From assembly GCF_003048615.2 (NCBI RefSeq), contig NZ_CP049263.1:620001-684000 (forward strand): a DNA stretch of 64,000 nt, given 5' to 3'. Source of the stretch: Campylobacter concisus (GTDB lineage: Bacteria > Campylobacterota > Campylobacteria > Campylobacterales > Campylobacteraceae). Below the pieces are notes generated by a model, which was not told the origin of the DNA, searched no databases, and worked only from the letters and a program-made list of their open reading frames with translations. Each line of letters begins with the position of its first letter. Position 1 is the stretch's first letter. Both the position numbers and the translations under genes were made by a program. Shown piece by piece: positions 1 through 9,017 of this stretch.

Positions 1-134
1 TTTCCAAATAGCACTTTAGCAAAAATTGCAAATAAAGCCCAACTAAGTGCCATAATCATAAATGGCACCATAGGAACACCAAATACCATAGGAGGACGGG
101 TCAAGGCTTTAAAGATAGGCTCAGGAGTTAACAT
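1..134 (-). CDS. virB3: VirB3-like type IV secretion protein (5' part only)
   Basis: The first 44 codons of a gene that runs off the left edge. The N-terminus reads LTPEPIFKALTRPPMVFGVP, the typical VirB3/TrbD start (an RPPMVFGVP box leading into a transmembrane helix, here rich in F, M, A and L). VirB3 is a small inner-membrane subunit of conjugative and effector type IV secretion systems that works next to the VirB4 ATPase. It starts 10 nt after the stop of the virB2-like gene on the same strand, so the two form an operon read leftward. The rest of the secretion system must lie outside the window. Conjugation versus effector secretion cannot be decided here. Confidence 0.85.
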   Translation of the reverse strand, partial: MLTPEPIFKALTRPPMVFGVPMVPFMIMALSWALFAIFAKVLFG

Positions 135-144
135 TGAGTATCTT

Positions 145-520
<376 letters not shown>

Positions 521-550
521 TTTATGTCTCCTTTTAAATATTGACACGCA

Positions 551-556
551 AGTGTA
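551..556 (-). promoter_or_regulatory. -10 element for the virB2 operon
   Basis: On the minus strand the sequence reads TGTTACACT, an extended -10 (TG, one base, TACACT). Transcription would start near 544 and give a leader of about 24 nt before the ATG at 520. The element sits in a short imperfect inverted repeat (ACAC/GTGT at 544-556), which could bind a regulator. No gene lies between it and the repeat field to the right, so virB2 is probably the first gene of the operon. Confidence 0.5.
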
Positions 557-681
557 ACATATTTTTGAATAAAATGATATAAAAATATGAAAACTCTAAT
601 CAATTTTTTATCAGTAGCCTACAATTCATCCTAGAGCATAGCTAATTTTTTTGAAATTTTGATTTTATGATTTGCAAAGCA

Positions 682-1138
682 TTAAAAAACCGATAAAAAA
701 CCCATCAAGACGATATTTCAAAGTATTTTTTATCTTTTAGTAATATATTTTTTGCTTAAATGCTCTCTAAGCACCTAAAAATAGACTTTTTTAAGTTAAA
801 AAACCAGTAAAAAACCGAAAGAAATTTTTATATTCTTAAGAGATTTTAGATAAAAATACCTCTTTTTAAACAAAAAATGGTCTTAAAATAGGTTTTTTAC
901 CTTAAATAAAAACATGAATTTTTACTTTTTTAATGCCTTAAAATATCGTTATTACCGAGCTTGGAAACGATTTAAGTTTTCTCATACACGCGCTGAAAAA
1001 GTTAAAAAACCGAAAAAAATAGCTATGCAAATGGCTATTTAAAGGGCTTTATCGGTTTTTTAAGCTGTATTAAAAAACCAGTAAAAAACCGATGAAATAG
1101 CATTAAAAAAACGATATAAATTTTTAAAAAACCGAACC
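682..1138. repeat. field of about 11 iteron-like TTAAAAAACCG repeats
   Basis: The gap between virB2 and the integrase (521-1181) has no convincing gene. It carries about 11 copies of a core (T)(T/A)AAAAAACC(G/A), at about 682, 693, 796, 807, 1002, 1069, 1081, 1102 (degenerate) and 1123 on the plus strand, and about 891 and 1053 on the minus strand. Three sets are tandem pairs spaced about 11 bp, one helical turn (682/693, 796/807, 1069/1081). Helically phased repeats beside an integrase gene suggest arm-type integrase or excisionase sites. A replication or transfer origin with iterons is also possible. The assignment is inferred; the repeats are directly visible. Confidence 0.75.
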
Positions 1139-1181
1139 TTTTACTGATGCTTTATATCGTATGACTTTAAGATATTAACTT

Positions 1182-2435
1182 TTAAACAAATTGAACTAGA
1201 TTGTTTAGGTAATCTGCATACCATTGCATTAAAATTCTATTTTGATCAATAGTTGCTGTCTGTCTTTCGTAGGCATATTTAACTGCATTGCTTTCTGTGT
1301 GCGCTAGAGCATTTTCTATTGTTTTTTCGCTTATGCCCAATTGTGTCAGATCCGTAAGATGTAAAGAGCAAATTGTTTTAAACGTGGCTCTAAAACCATG
1401 AGCAGAAGCTTTAGAATTATATTTTTCTCTGCCACCTATATTTCTTATGGCATTACTAATGCTATCTCTGTTAATATGACCTGTTTTTGTAAGAGACGGA
1501 AATACAAAATTACTTTCTAATGGTGTATATTGTTTTTGCTCTAGTAAAACTGATAAAGCTTGCTTTGAGAGTGTTATTTGGTGTGCATGCCTCATTTTCA
1601 TTTGGATAGGCGGAATAGTCCAAATTCCTTTTTTAAGATCTATATCTTTCCATTCAGCACTTACGGTGTTAATGGGACGATTAACGCATAAAATTTGGAG
1701 CATTACGGCTCTTTTGACTTGTAGATCTAATTTGCTGTCATTTCGTAAATCAGTCAAAAACTCCTTTAACTCATTTTCATCTGTAATAGCTGGGTATCTT
1801 GTGTCGATGCCATTTCTAAGGCTAAAGCTGTTGGAAGTTGGAAATTCATCGTGTAAAGCCTTGCAAGGGTTATAATCTATATATCTATCTTTAATGGCAT
1901 TTTCATATAGCGAATTTAGCGTATTTATAATTCTGTGTATAGTCTCAAGTCTTGATTTCTTTGGATTATATGGATTAAATAATGGTGTTAATATGGTTTT
2001 TAGATCATTAAAATTTATATCTTTAATATCAACATTACCAAATTTAGGCAAGATGTATTTTTTTATCCTAGATTTAATTTTATCTATATAAACCTTGTCT
2101 AGCTGGTCTATTTTCTCTTTTTTGTCAATATATCTATCAAATAGCTCTGAAATTCGATATTTATCTTTGGATCTTACAAAACCACTTTCAAATTTTCTTA
2201 TAATTTCTATCGCATCTCTTCTTGCCTCAGCAACTGAGTAAATTCCCTCCCTAAACTCTTTCAATTTAAAATGTGTAGTGTTTTTATATTGTATAAAAAA
2301 TGTTTTCATACCACTTGGATACACTTTTATATAAAGTTCTTTTGGGTTGCCCACAGCCTTTTTATATACTTTATTGGCTGGCAACATTGCCCTTATATCT
2401 TTATCAAACAAATTTGCGGTAGAAACTCTTGGCAT
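1182..2435 (-). CDS. int: P4-type tyrosine integrase of the island
   Basis: A 417-residue site-specific recombinase. Residues 1-85 form the DUF4102-like N-terminal arm-binding domain, about 90-190 the core-binding SAM-like domain, and 215-417 the catalytic domain. Visible catalytic residues are R253 (VNRPIN), H346-x-x-R349 (AHGFR), H379 (LAHT) and the nucleophile Y389 in AYERQ, with the family-typical LMQWYADYL near the C-terminus. It lies 194 nt from the 3' end of a tRNA gene and points away from it, the standard layout for integrases that use tRNA 3' ends as attB. It is full length with all catalytic residues, so probably active. It should excise and insert the island that carries the type IV secretion genes. 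Confidence 0.93.
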   Translation of the reverse strand: MPRVSTANLFDKDIRAMLPANKVYKKAVGNPKELYIKVYPSGMKTFFIQYKNTTHFKLKEFREGIYSVAEARRDAIEIIRKFESGFVRSKDKYRISELFDRYIDKKEKIDQLDKVYIDKIKSRIKKYILPKFGNVDIKDINFNDLKTILTPLFNPYNPKKSRLETIHRIINTLNSLYENAIKDRYIDYNPCKALHDEFPTSNSFSLRNGIDTRYPAITDENELKEFLTDLRNDSKLDLQVKRAVMLQILCVNRPINTVSAEWKDIDLKKGIWTIPPIQMKMRHAHQITLSKQALSVLLEQKQYTPLESNFVFPSLTKTGHINRDSISNAIRNIGGREKYNSKASAHGFRATFKTICSLHLTDLTQLGISEKTIENALAHTESNAVKYAYERQTATIDQNRILMQWYADYLNNLVQFV

Positions 2436-2460
2436 CTTTTACTCCTTTTTTAAAAGTTAC

Positions 2461-2628
2461 CTTTATGCAGTAAGAATTACCTTATATGTAACTAGAATTA
2501 TCTGGAAGTAATTGTATATAAAAAAGAAGTAAAAAGAATTAGATAGCTACTTTTAGCCCATGAAATCGGAATTATAAAGAAATAAAAAGAATTAAAAAGA
2601 AGTATAAGGAATTATAAAAAGCATAAAA
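2461..2628. repeat. AT-rich short repeats between integrase and tRNA
   Basis: This stretch has no gene. It contains reiterated AAAAAGAATTA / AAAAAGAAGTA motifs (about 2520-2545 and 2576-2620) and several AGAATTA or AAGTAATT copies near 2467-2510. Its position between int and the tRNA 3' end is where arm-type binding sites and the int promoter would lie. I cannot tell integrase arm sites from simple AT-rich repetition by eye. Confidence 0.4.
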
Positions 2629-2705
2629 TGGTGGGTTCACCAGGACTCGAACCTGGGACCATCCGGTTATGAGCCGGATGCTCTAACCAACTGAGCTATG
2701 AACCC
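2629..2705 (-). tRNA. tRNA with CAU anticodon (tRNA-Met; tRNA-Ile2 not excluded); island attachment site
   Basis: A complete cloverleaf of 77 nt including an encoded CCA. The acceptor stem is GGGTTCA/TGAACCC with discriminator A, the D-loop contains AGCTCAGTTGGTTAGAG, the anticodon loop is CTCATAA with a CCGG/CCGG stem, and the T arm contains GGTTCGAGTCC. CAU fits elongator Met, or Ile if the C is modified to lysidine. The 3' half borders the integrase region, so the 3' end is the likely attL. The matching direct repeat should lie beyond the left edge. Confidence 0.93.
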
Positions 2706-2805
2706 ACAGTTGAAAGAAAATCGTATTATACAAGAAAAAGCTTATCTAAATATAAAAATAGCCTTTTTAGTATGGCGTATAAAACGAACAAAATTTAAAA
2801 AGAAA

Positions 2806-2824
2806 AAGCCCTAAAATAGGGCTT
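2806..2824 (-). terminator. Rho-independent terminator of ppa
   Basis: AAGCCCTA and TAGGGCTT form an 8-bp stem with a 3-nt loop. On the minus strand a T-rich run (TTTTTCTTTTT) follows. It lies just after the ppa stop. Confidence 0.85.
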
Positions 2825-2829
2825 ATAAA

Positions 2830-3348
2830 TTATTTATAATTTTTTATCGCAGCGTCTAAAATCTCTTTTGCAGCGTTTGCGTCTTTAAATTCTTTCACCT
2901 TTACCCATTTGTTTGGCTCAAGAATTTTATAAGTTTCAAAGAAATTTTTGATCTTATTTAGTGTCGCAGTTGGCAAGTCTTCGTAGCTTTTTATCGCCTC
3001 ATATCTTGGATCGATCTTTGTAACTGGCACAGCCAAAAGCTTCTCATCCATGCCTGCTTCATCCTCCATCACTAAAACGCCTATCAAACGGCAAGGGATG
3101 ACGCTACCAGCTTGGAGTGGATACTCGTTTAACACCAAAATATCAGCTGGATCGCCGTCGGCTGCTAGTGTGTTTGGCACAAAGCCGTAGTTTGCTGGGT
3201 AGAACATCGCTGAGTAAAGCACGCGATCAACTACGACTGCGCCGCTATCTTTGTCGATCTCGTATTTGATATTTGAGCCATAAGGTATTTCGATTACGGC
3301 ATTGATTTTATCTGGGTTTGAGCCAAATTTGATCTTTGAAACGTCCAT
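2830..3348 (-). CDS. ppa: inorganic pyrophosphatase (family I)
   Basis: Soluble family I pyrophosphatase of 172 residues, a normal bacterial length. It hydrolyses PPi to two phosphates and so pulls nucleic acid and aminoacyl-tRNA synthesis forward. The signature DGDPADIL (near residues 65-72) carries the metal-binding aspartates, with the EIPYGSNIKYE substrate region before it and the YEDLP segment after it. It is transcribed alone between its terminator and an unlinked small periplasmic protein gene. In C. jejuni it also precedes adk and aspS. Confidence 0.97.
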   Translation of the reverse strand: MDVSKIKFGSNPDKINAVIEIPYGSNIKYEIDKDSGAVVVDRVLYSAMFYPANYGFVPNTLAADGDPADILVLNEYPLQAGSVIPCRLIGVLVMEDEAGMDEKLLAVPVTKIDPRYEAIKSYEDLPTATLNKIKNFFETYKILEPNKWVKVKEFKDANAAKEILDAAIKNYK

Positions 3349-3417
3349 ATATTCGTCCTTTTTATTAGAAATTTTCGTGATTTTAGTATTTTTTGCATTA
3401 AATACTCGTAAATTTAA

Positions 3418-3761
3418 CTACTTTACAACCTCTACCTCTACGCTATCTACGTCGATCTTCGTTTTTGTAAGGTCTTTATCCACCTCACCTATTATTCTTA
3501 AAGGCGTGTCCTCGTTAGCTATTACATTGCCCCACTTGTTATTGTCAATCTCAACAACGATAGTGTCGCCATTTTTATCGGCAAATTCATACTTATCTGA
3601 TTTGATGTGTGACTTTATCTTGCCCTCAATCACGACTTTGGTGTCGTCATTCAGCTTTAATGCCTCTTTTACGCTTATAACATTTTCGCTTTTGTGCTTT
3701 GAGGCAAAGCCTCCAGCCATTGCGATGTTAGCAGCCAGTGAAGCGATGAAGATTTTTTCAT
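3418..3761 (-). CDS. YgiW/YdeI-type periplasmic OB-fold protein with a signal-peptide frameshift
   Basis: The main frame (3720-3418) encodes 99 residues after an ATG, including VISVKEALKLNDDTKVVIEG and an OB-fold ending in DVDSVEVEVVK, characteristic of the BOF/YgiW/YdeI stress-protein family. These proteins are normally exported. A perfect start (AAAGGATAAAA then ATG at 3761) is followed by six A residues. One more A would read MKKIFIASLAANIA, a textbook signal peptide joined in frame to the rest. With A6 the frame from 3761 does not join. Either the sequence lacks one A, or the gene is mutated or slips at the A tract. Function is by family only: stress-linked periplasmic binding protein of unknown ligand. 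Confidence 0.75.
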
Positions 3762-3835
3762 TTTTATCCTTTTTGGTTGGTTGTTAAATTTAAAGGATAT
3801 TACATTTTTGGTGTTAATAAATGGTAAGTTTTAAA

Positions 3836-3859
3836 ACCTTGCACCTTTTGATGCAAGGT
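3836..3859 (-). terminator. terminator after adk
   Basis: ACCTTGCA (3836-3843) pairs with TGCAAGGT (3852-3859) around an 8-nt loop, followed on the minus strand by TTTTAAAACTT. It lies just past the adk stop at 3867. Confidence 0.7.
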
Positions 3860-3866
3860 CTGTGAA

Positions 3867-4436
3867 TTATATAAGTTTAGCTAGTAAATTTTTGATGTCA
3901 GCTACGATCTCGTCGATGCCGCGTTCGCCATTTACCACGTGAAGTAGCTCTTTTTCGCTGTAAAATTTGCGGATAGGTTTGATCGGATCTAGATATACTT
4001 TCATGCGGTTGTTAAAGACTTCGTTATTGTCGTCAGCGCCTCTTGCACGGCCAAGTACTCTAGCCCTTGCCACATCTTCGCTAACATCTACTTCGATGAC
4101 GCCTTTTAGAGAAATTTCATCTTGCTCGCTTAAGACTTTGTCAAGCTCGGTCATTTGCTCAACGCTTCTTGGGTAGCCGTCGATTATGATGTTTGATTTA
4201 TTTGAGCTTTTGATAGCTGAGACGATCGCATTTACGACAACGTCAAGTGGGACTAAATTTCCTTTTGATATAAAGCCGTCTATAAGCTTGCCAAGCTCGC
4301 TACCGCTAGCTACTTCAGCTCTTAAAAGATCGCCAGTTGAAAAGTGTGCAAATTTCTCATCTTGCTGTGCGATGAGTGATGCGTCTGTTGTTTTGCCGCT
4401 GCCTGGAGCGCCTATGATTAAAAATAAATTCTTCAT
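3867..4436 (-). CDS. adk: adenylate kinase
   Basis: A 189-residue adenylate kinase that interconverts ATP + AMP and 2 ADP in the cytoplasm. The P-loop is GAPGSGKT (residues 8-15), the AMP-binding region is [15 protein letters not shown] is present, and the LID is short (RARGADDNN) without the zinc cysteines. This short-lid form explains the modest length compared with the roughly 214 residues of E. coli Adk. It has its own hairpin terminator and is separated from aspS by 254 bp. Confidence 0.96.
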   Translation of the reverse strand: MKNLFLIIGAPGSGKTTDASLIAQQDEKFAHFSTGDLLRAEVASGSELGKLIDGFISKGNLVPLDVVVNAIVSAIKSSNKSNIIIDGYPRSVEQMTELDKVLSEQDEISLKGVIEVDVSEDVARARVLGRARGADDNNEVFNNRMKVYLDPIKPIRKFYSEKELLHVVNGERGIDEIVADIKNLLAKLI

Positions 4437-4627
4437 TTTTTCCCTTTTATTGCCTTTGTCTTTTGAGCGCTTTTTGTGGAGCTAGTAAAATTTAGCTTGT
4501 TGAACTAAGTGTTCTATCTGCGCAAAATTTTACGTCGCAACCACAAAAATCATATCAAACTACTTAGGCAAGTTTTGATTTAATTAGCCACCAAGTCGGA
4601 GGCGTCTTTTTATAAATTTAAATTTAG

Positions 4628-4672
4628 GATGGAATTTTGTCTAAGAAAAATATCTAAAGACAAAATCCCATC
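4628..4672. terminator. long hairpin between aspS and adk
   Basis: GATGG-ATTTTGTCT at the left and AGACAAAAT-CCCATC at the right can form a stem of about 15 bp with one imperfect position. TCTTTTT follows on the plus strand and an AT-rich run on the minus strand. It sits 18 nt past the aspS stop and probably ends aspS transcription. The rest of 4437-4627 shows no gene, only a weak GCCACC/GGAGGC pairing near 4586 followed by CTTTTT. Confidence 0.6.
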
Positions 4673-4690
4673 TCTTTTTAAAGGCAAATT

Positions 4691-6448
4691 TTAAGCCTTT
4701 TGCTCTTTTTCTCTTATCCTTAGCCCTAGCTCTCTAAGTTGTTCGTTGCTAGCGTAGCTTGGTGCCTTTGTGAGTGGGCACTGAGCGCGCTGCGTTTTAG
4801 GGAAGGCTATGACGTCGCGGATCGAGCTTGCTTTATTTACAAGCATATTTAGTCTGTCAAAGCCGATCGCGATACCACCATGTGGAGGCGCACCAAATGT
4901 CAAGGCATCAAGCAAGAAACCAAATTTCTCACGCTGCTCGGCTTCATCTATGCCAAGAAGCTTAAAGACTTTTTGTTGGATGTCGTTTTTGTGAATTCTT
5001 ATACTTCCGCCGCCAAGCTCAAAGCCGTTTAAGACGACGTCGTGAGCGATAGAGAGGATATCTTCAAGATCAGGCTCGTCTATATTTTTTGGCATTGTAA
5101 ATGGATGGTGCATCGCAGAGTAGCTGCCATCGTCATTTTGCTCAAACATTGGGAAGTCAAGCACCCATAAGAACTCAAGTCTATCTTGATCGATGATACC
5201 CATTTGCTCAGCCAAGAAAATTCTAAATCGTCCCATATAATCAAGCACGATCTTTTTCTTGCCAGCACCGAAGAATACGACATCGCCAACTTTTAGCTCA
5301 CATCTTGAGACGATCTCGTCAAGATCGCTTTGCTCGAAAAATTTGCAAAGTGGGCCTTTTAAGCCATCTTCTTTCATCTGGAAGTAGCCAAGACCTTGTG
5401 CGCCAAATTTACGCACAAATTCTTCAAATCTATTCATCTCGCGCTTACTAAAGATGTTGTCGCCATTTGGCACTTTTAGCGCTTTTATGCGGTTTTTCTT
5501 CTTATCTTTTGCGATAGAGCTAAAAATTTCATTGCTTGATCGCTCGAAAATATCGATCACATCGATCATTTTTAGATCATATCTGAGGTCTGGCTTGTCT
5601 GAGCCGTAAGTCTCAGTCGCCTCTTTGTAGCTCATGCGTCTAAATGGCGTTTTGATGTCGTGTCCGCAGGCTTTAAAGATATCTTTTAGCATCGTCTCAG
5701 CCATATTTATGATATCTTCTTGCTCAACAAAGCTCATTTCGATATCTATTTGAGTAAATTCTGGTTGGCGATCAGCCCTTAAGTCCTCGTCGCGGAAGCA
5801 TTTTGCTATCTGAAAATACTTATCAAAGCCAGAACACATCAAAAGTTGTTTAAATAGCTGTGGGCTTTGTGGAAGCGCATAAAATTGGCCTGGATACACG
5901 CGGCTTGGTACTAGGTAGTCTCTCGCACCTTCTGGAGTTGCGCGTGTTAAAACTGGAGTTTCAAACTCGATAAAGCCCATTTTATCTAGGCTGTTTCTAG
6001 CTGCGATCGCCGCGCGAGAACGCATTTTAAAGATATTTTGCAAGCGCTCGCTTCTAAGGTCTAAAAAGCGGTATTTCAGCCTGATGTCCTCATTTACGCT
6101 CTCATCACCTATCATAAATGGTAGTGGCTCGCTTGGATTTTCGATGATGAGCTCGCTTACTATTACTTCTATCTCGCCAGTTTTTAGCTTTGGATTGGTT
6201 AGTCCTTCGCCTCTAGCCCTTACTTTTCCTTTTGCTTTTAAGACATATTCATCTCTTACTTTTGCAGCCACATCGTGTGCTTCTTTGCTGTCAGCAGGGT
6301 CACAAACTAATTGTATAAGCCCGCTAACGTCTCTTAAGTCGATGAAAACAACGCCACCGTGGTCTCTATATGTGTTTGCCCAGCCACAAAGTATTACTTC
6401 TTTGCCGATATCAGCTTTGCTAAGATCGGTGCAATAATGACTTCGCAT
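4691..6448 (-). CDS. aspS: aspartyl-tRNA synthetase
   Basis: A 585-residue class II synthetase of the bacterial type. It has an N-terminal OB-fold anticodon domain (residues 1-110), the catalytic core with motif 2 FRDED ([18 protein letters not shown]), the bacterial GAD insertion (about 290-400), and motif 3 [13 protein letters not shown] near the C-terminus. Related epsilonproteobacteria lack AsnRS and use this enzyme in a non-discriminating way, with GatCAB amidating Asp-tRNA(Asn); specificity here cannot be read by eye. It is divergently transcribed from nadK. The start at 6448 has an AAAGGAG site. Confidence 0.97.
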   Translation of the reverse strand: MRSHYCTDLSKADIGKEVILCGWANTYRDHGGVVFIDLRDVSGLIQLVCDPADSKEAHDVAAKVRDEYVLKAKGKVRARGEGLTNPKLKTGEIEVIVSELIIENPSEPLPFMIGDESVNEDIRLKYRFLDLRSERLQNIFKMRSRAAIAARNSLDKMGFIEFETPVLTRATPEGARDYLVPSRVYPGQFYALPQSPQLFKQLLMCSGFDKYFQIAKCFRDEDLRADRQPEFTQIDIEMSFVEQEDIINMAETMLKDIFKACGHDIKTPFRRMSYKEATETYGSDKPDLRYDLKMIDVIDIFERSSNEIFSSIAKDKKKNRIKALKVPNGDNIFSKREMNRFEEFVRKFGAQGLGYFQMKEDGLKGPLCKFFEQSDLDEIVSRCELKVGDVVFFGAGKKKIVLDYMGRFRIFLAEQMGIIDQDRLEFLWVLDFPMFEQNDDGSYSAMHHPFTMPKNIDEPDLEDILSIAHDVVLNGFELGGGSIRIHKNDIQQKVFKLLGIDEAEQREKFGFLLDALTFGAPPHGGIAIGFDRLNMLVNKASSIRDVIAFPKTQRAQCPLTKAPSYASNEQLRELGLRIREKEQKA

Positions 6449-6478
6449 AAAATGCTCCTTTGCAATGTTTTTTAGGCA

Positions 6479-6484
6479 ATTATA
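6479..6484 (-). promoter_or_regulatory. -10 TATAAT for aspS
   Basis: GATTATAAT on the minus strand about 31 nt upstream of the aspS ATG, predicting a transcript start near 6472. A plus-strand TATAAT overlaps at 6481-6486. Confidence 0.6.
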
Positions 6485-6527
6485 ATCGCTTTTTTCTTTT
6501 GAAAAGCTTTGTTAAAATAAAATATGT

Positions 6528-6533
6528 TACAAT
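6528..6533 (+). promoter_or_regulatory. extended -10 for nadK
   Basis: TGTTACAAT: TG, one base, then TACAAT at 6528-6533. The predicted transcript start (6539-6541) coincides with the nadK ATG at 6541. No Shine-Dalgarno sequence is visible before that ATG, suggesting a leaderless message. Confidence 0.5.
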
Positions 6534-6540
6534 CATTTCT

Positions 6541-7416
6541 ATGAAAAATGAACAAAAATTTAATACCACAAACGCCAAAAAAGTGGGACTTATCGCGAAA
6601 GATTATCCATTATTTAAGCAGGATTTAGCAAAGCTAGAAAAAATTTTAAAAAAGTATAACGCTGAAATTTTGCTTGAAAAAAACTGTGCAAAACAGGTAG
6701 AAAAAAGTGGCTTTGAGCTGATAAAACTAGCCAAAGAGTGCGAATTTCTTATTACGCTTGGCGGTGATGGCACGATCATTTCAACTTGCAGAAAGCTAGC
6801 TCACATCTCGCCACTCATCCTTGGCATACACGCTGGCAGACTCGGCTTTTTGACAGATATCACGATAAATGAGAGTGAGAAGTTTTTTAAAGACTTTTTT
6901 GATGATAAATTTGAGATAGAAACGCCTTTTATGCTTGATGTTACGCTTCACAAAAATGATGGCAAAACTGAGAAAAAGATAGCATTTAACGATGCAGTCA
7001 TCGTTAGTAAAAATGGTGGCTCGATGACGCATATCGAGGCACTTTTAAATGAAAAGTATTTTAACTCATATTATGGCGATGGCGTCATAGTGGCAACTCC
7101 AGCTGGCACCACGGCATATAACATGAGCGCAAATGGCCCGATCATCTATCCGCTAAGCGAGGTCTTTGCGCTAACTCCCATCTGCTCACACTCGCTCACG
7201 CAGCGTCCAGTCGTGCTTACCAAAAATCACACGGTTAAATTTAGAACAAAAAGCGACGCCATTTTGGTTATAGACGGACAAGACCGCTTTGATATGAGTA
7301 AAATTTCAGCCGTTAGCATGAGTCTGAGCGAGAAAAAAGCGAGGCTGATACGCCATATTGGTAGGGATTATTTTCAAATTTTAAAAGAGAAACTTCACTG
7401 GGGTTATAATGATTGA
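6541..7416 (+). CDS. nadK: NAD kinase
   Basis: A 291-residue ATP-NAD kinase that makes NADP. The GGDGT catalytic motif is present ([10 protein letters not shown]), followed by GRLGFLTD and the NAD-binding [16 protein letters not shown]. An open frame extends upstream to 6460, but homology starts at the ATG at 6541 (MKNEQKF), which lies at the expected transcript start. The stop overlaps recN by 8 nt, so the two are translationally linked. Confidence 0.94.
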   Translation: MKNEQKFNTTNAKKVGLIAKDYPLFKQDLAKLEKILKKYNAEILLEKNCAKQVEKSGFELIKLAKECEFLITLGGDGTIISTCRKLAHISPLILGIHAGRLGFLTDITINESEKFFKDFFDDKFEIETPFMLDVTLHKNDGKTEKKIAFNDAVIVSKNGGSMTHIEALLNEKYFNSYYGDGVIVATPAGTTAYNMSANGPIIYPLSEVFALTPICSHSLTQRPVVLTKNHTVKFRTKSDAILVIDGQDRFDMSKISAVSMSLSEKKARLIRHIGRDYFQILKEKLHWGYND

Positions 7417-8929
7417 TCGAATTTTGATTAAGGATTATCTAAATTTTAAAAATGTCGAGCTAAATTTCAAAGAGGGTCTTAGCGTATTTACGGGCGTTAG
7501 CGGTGCTGGTAAATCGGTACTGATGAGCGCGATAATGGCTGTTTTTGGGCTAAAAGATAGCGAGGCAAGGCTGATAGAAGCTGACGTGGAGCATAAATTT
7601 GAGCTTGATGAGTTTGGCATAGAAAACGAAGAGGTCAATATTTTCAAGCTTTTAAAAGATAAGAGCACGAGGTATTTTATAAATCAACAAGCCATCTCAA
7701 AGAAAAATTTAGCCCAAGTGGCGCGCGAGCACATCAAATATCTCTCTGCAAAAGAGGCAAATGAATTTGAAAATGAGAAATTTCTAAATTTGCTTGACAG
7801 GCTTGAAATTTCAAAAAATGAGAAATTTAAAGAGATAAAGCAGGAATTTGAAGAGGCGTTTTTAGAATTTTCTAAAATTTCAAAAGAGCTAGCCACTATA
7901 AAAGAGGAAGAGAAAAAGGTCGAGGAGCTAAAGGAGCTTGCTAGCTTTGAGATCGAGAAGATAAGAAGTGTCGGGCCTAAAAAAGGCGAGTTTGAAGAGC
8001 TTATGGAGACTAAAAAAAGGCTTAGTAAAAAGGATAAGATAAATGAGGCGTGGGCTAGGGCTGAGCGGATATTTGAGCTAGAGCACAGCGTAAATGAGGC
8101 GCTAAGTATCAGCGATCTTGACAACGGCTTTTTTGAAGATGCGATGAATGAGCTAAGGGTCGCAAGAGATAGCCTAAATATGGAGGAGCTTGACGATATC
8201 GACGTGGAGAGCGTGCTTGATAGGATAGAAGCTCTTAATGCCATCATCAGGCGTTATGGCAGCGAAGAGGAGGCATTAGAAGCGCTTGATAAAAAGGAAA
8301 AAGAGCTTGCTAGATATGAAAATTTAAGCTTTGAAAAGAGCGAGCTTGAGAAGAAATTTGAAATTTTAAGCAAAAAGGCAAATGAGCTAGCCAGCACTTT
8401 AAGCAAGGCAAGGGGCGTAAATTTAAAAGAGCTTGAGGCGATGATAAATTTATACCTAAAAGAGCTTTATATGCCAGATATCACGCTAAGGATTGATGGC
8501 AAAAAGCTTGATATTTTGGGAGTTGATGAGGTTTGTTTAAATTTAAATGAGACCTCGCTTAAAAATTTAAGCTCAGGCGAGCTAAACCGCTTAAGGCTGG
8601 CCTTCATAGCTGCCTCTAGTGAGATCACAAAAACTGGCGGAGATGTCATCATTTTAGACGAAATAGATGCAAATTTAAGTGGAAAAGAGGCGATGAGTAT
8701 CGCAAATGTCTTGCTTAAGCTTGCAAATTTCTATCAAATTTTTGCCATTTCGCACCAGCCGCAGCTTAGCTCAAAGGCAAATTCGCATTTTTTAGTAGAG
8801 CGTCACGGCGAGAGCTCAGTCGTAAGAGAGCTTGACAAAGAGGAGCGTGTAAATGAGCTTGCACGCATGATAAGCGGCGAGCATATCAGCGAAGAGGCAA
8901 TAAATTTTGCAAAAGGACTTTTAAAATAG
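7409..8929 (+). CDS. recN: DNA repair ATPase RecN
   Basis: A 506-residue SMC-like repair protein. Walker A GVSGAGKS lies near residues 28-35, a long charged coiled coil spans about 135-345, the ABC signature is LSSGELNR, and the Walker B region is [14 protein letters not shown]. It acts at double-strand breaks together with RecA. At about 500 residues it is a little shorter than the 550 of E. coli, with the shortening in the coiled coil. It overlaps nadK by 8 nt, as in other campylobacters. Confidence 0.94.
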   Translation: MIDRILIKDYLNFKNVELNFKEGLSVFTGVSGAGKSVLMSAIMAVFGLKDSEARLIEADVEHKFELDEFGIENEEVNIFKLLKDKSTRYFINQQAISKKNLAQVAREHIKYLSAKEANEFENEKFLNLLDRLEISKNEKFKEIKQEFEEAFLEFSKISKELATIKEEEKKVEELKELASFEIEKIRSVGPKKGEFEELMETKKRLSKKDKINEAWARAERIFELEHSVNEALSISDLDNGFFEDAMNELRVARDSLNMEELDDIDVESVLDRIEALNAIIRRYGSEEEALEALDKKEKELARYENLSFEKSELEKKFEILSKKANELASTLSKARGVNLKELEAMINLYLKELYMPDITLRIDGKKLDILGVDEVCLNLNETSLKNLSSGELNRLRLAFIAASSEITKTGGDVIILDEIDANLSGKEAMSIANVLLKLANFYQIFAISHQPQLSSKANSHFLVERHGESSVVRELDKEERVNELARMISGEHISEEAINFAKGLLK

Positions 8930-9017
8930 CTTGAAATTTAAGTTTTAAATTTAAGCTTTGTGATTAGGTTTATTTGTTAAAATCCGAGCTAGTTTAATAA
9001 AAAATCGCAGGAATAAT

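Noticed and set aside
682-1138. CRISPR array
   Set aside because: The repeated words are about 10-13 bp, irregularly spaced and on both strands. There are no spacers of constant length and no cas genes.
3302-3787. Plus-strand 161-residue frame opposite the YgiW-like gene
   Set aside because: Serine/leucine-rich antisense shadow; the minus strand has the recognisable OB-fold domain.
7684-8247. Long minus-strand serine-rich frame inside recN
   Set aside because: Shadow of the coiled-coil codons of recN; no ribosome site or homology.
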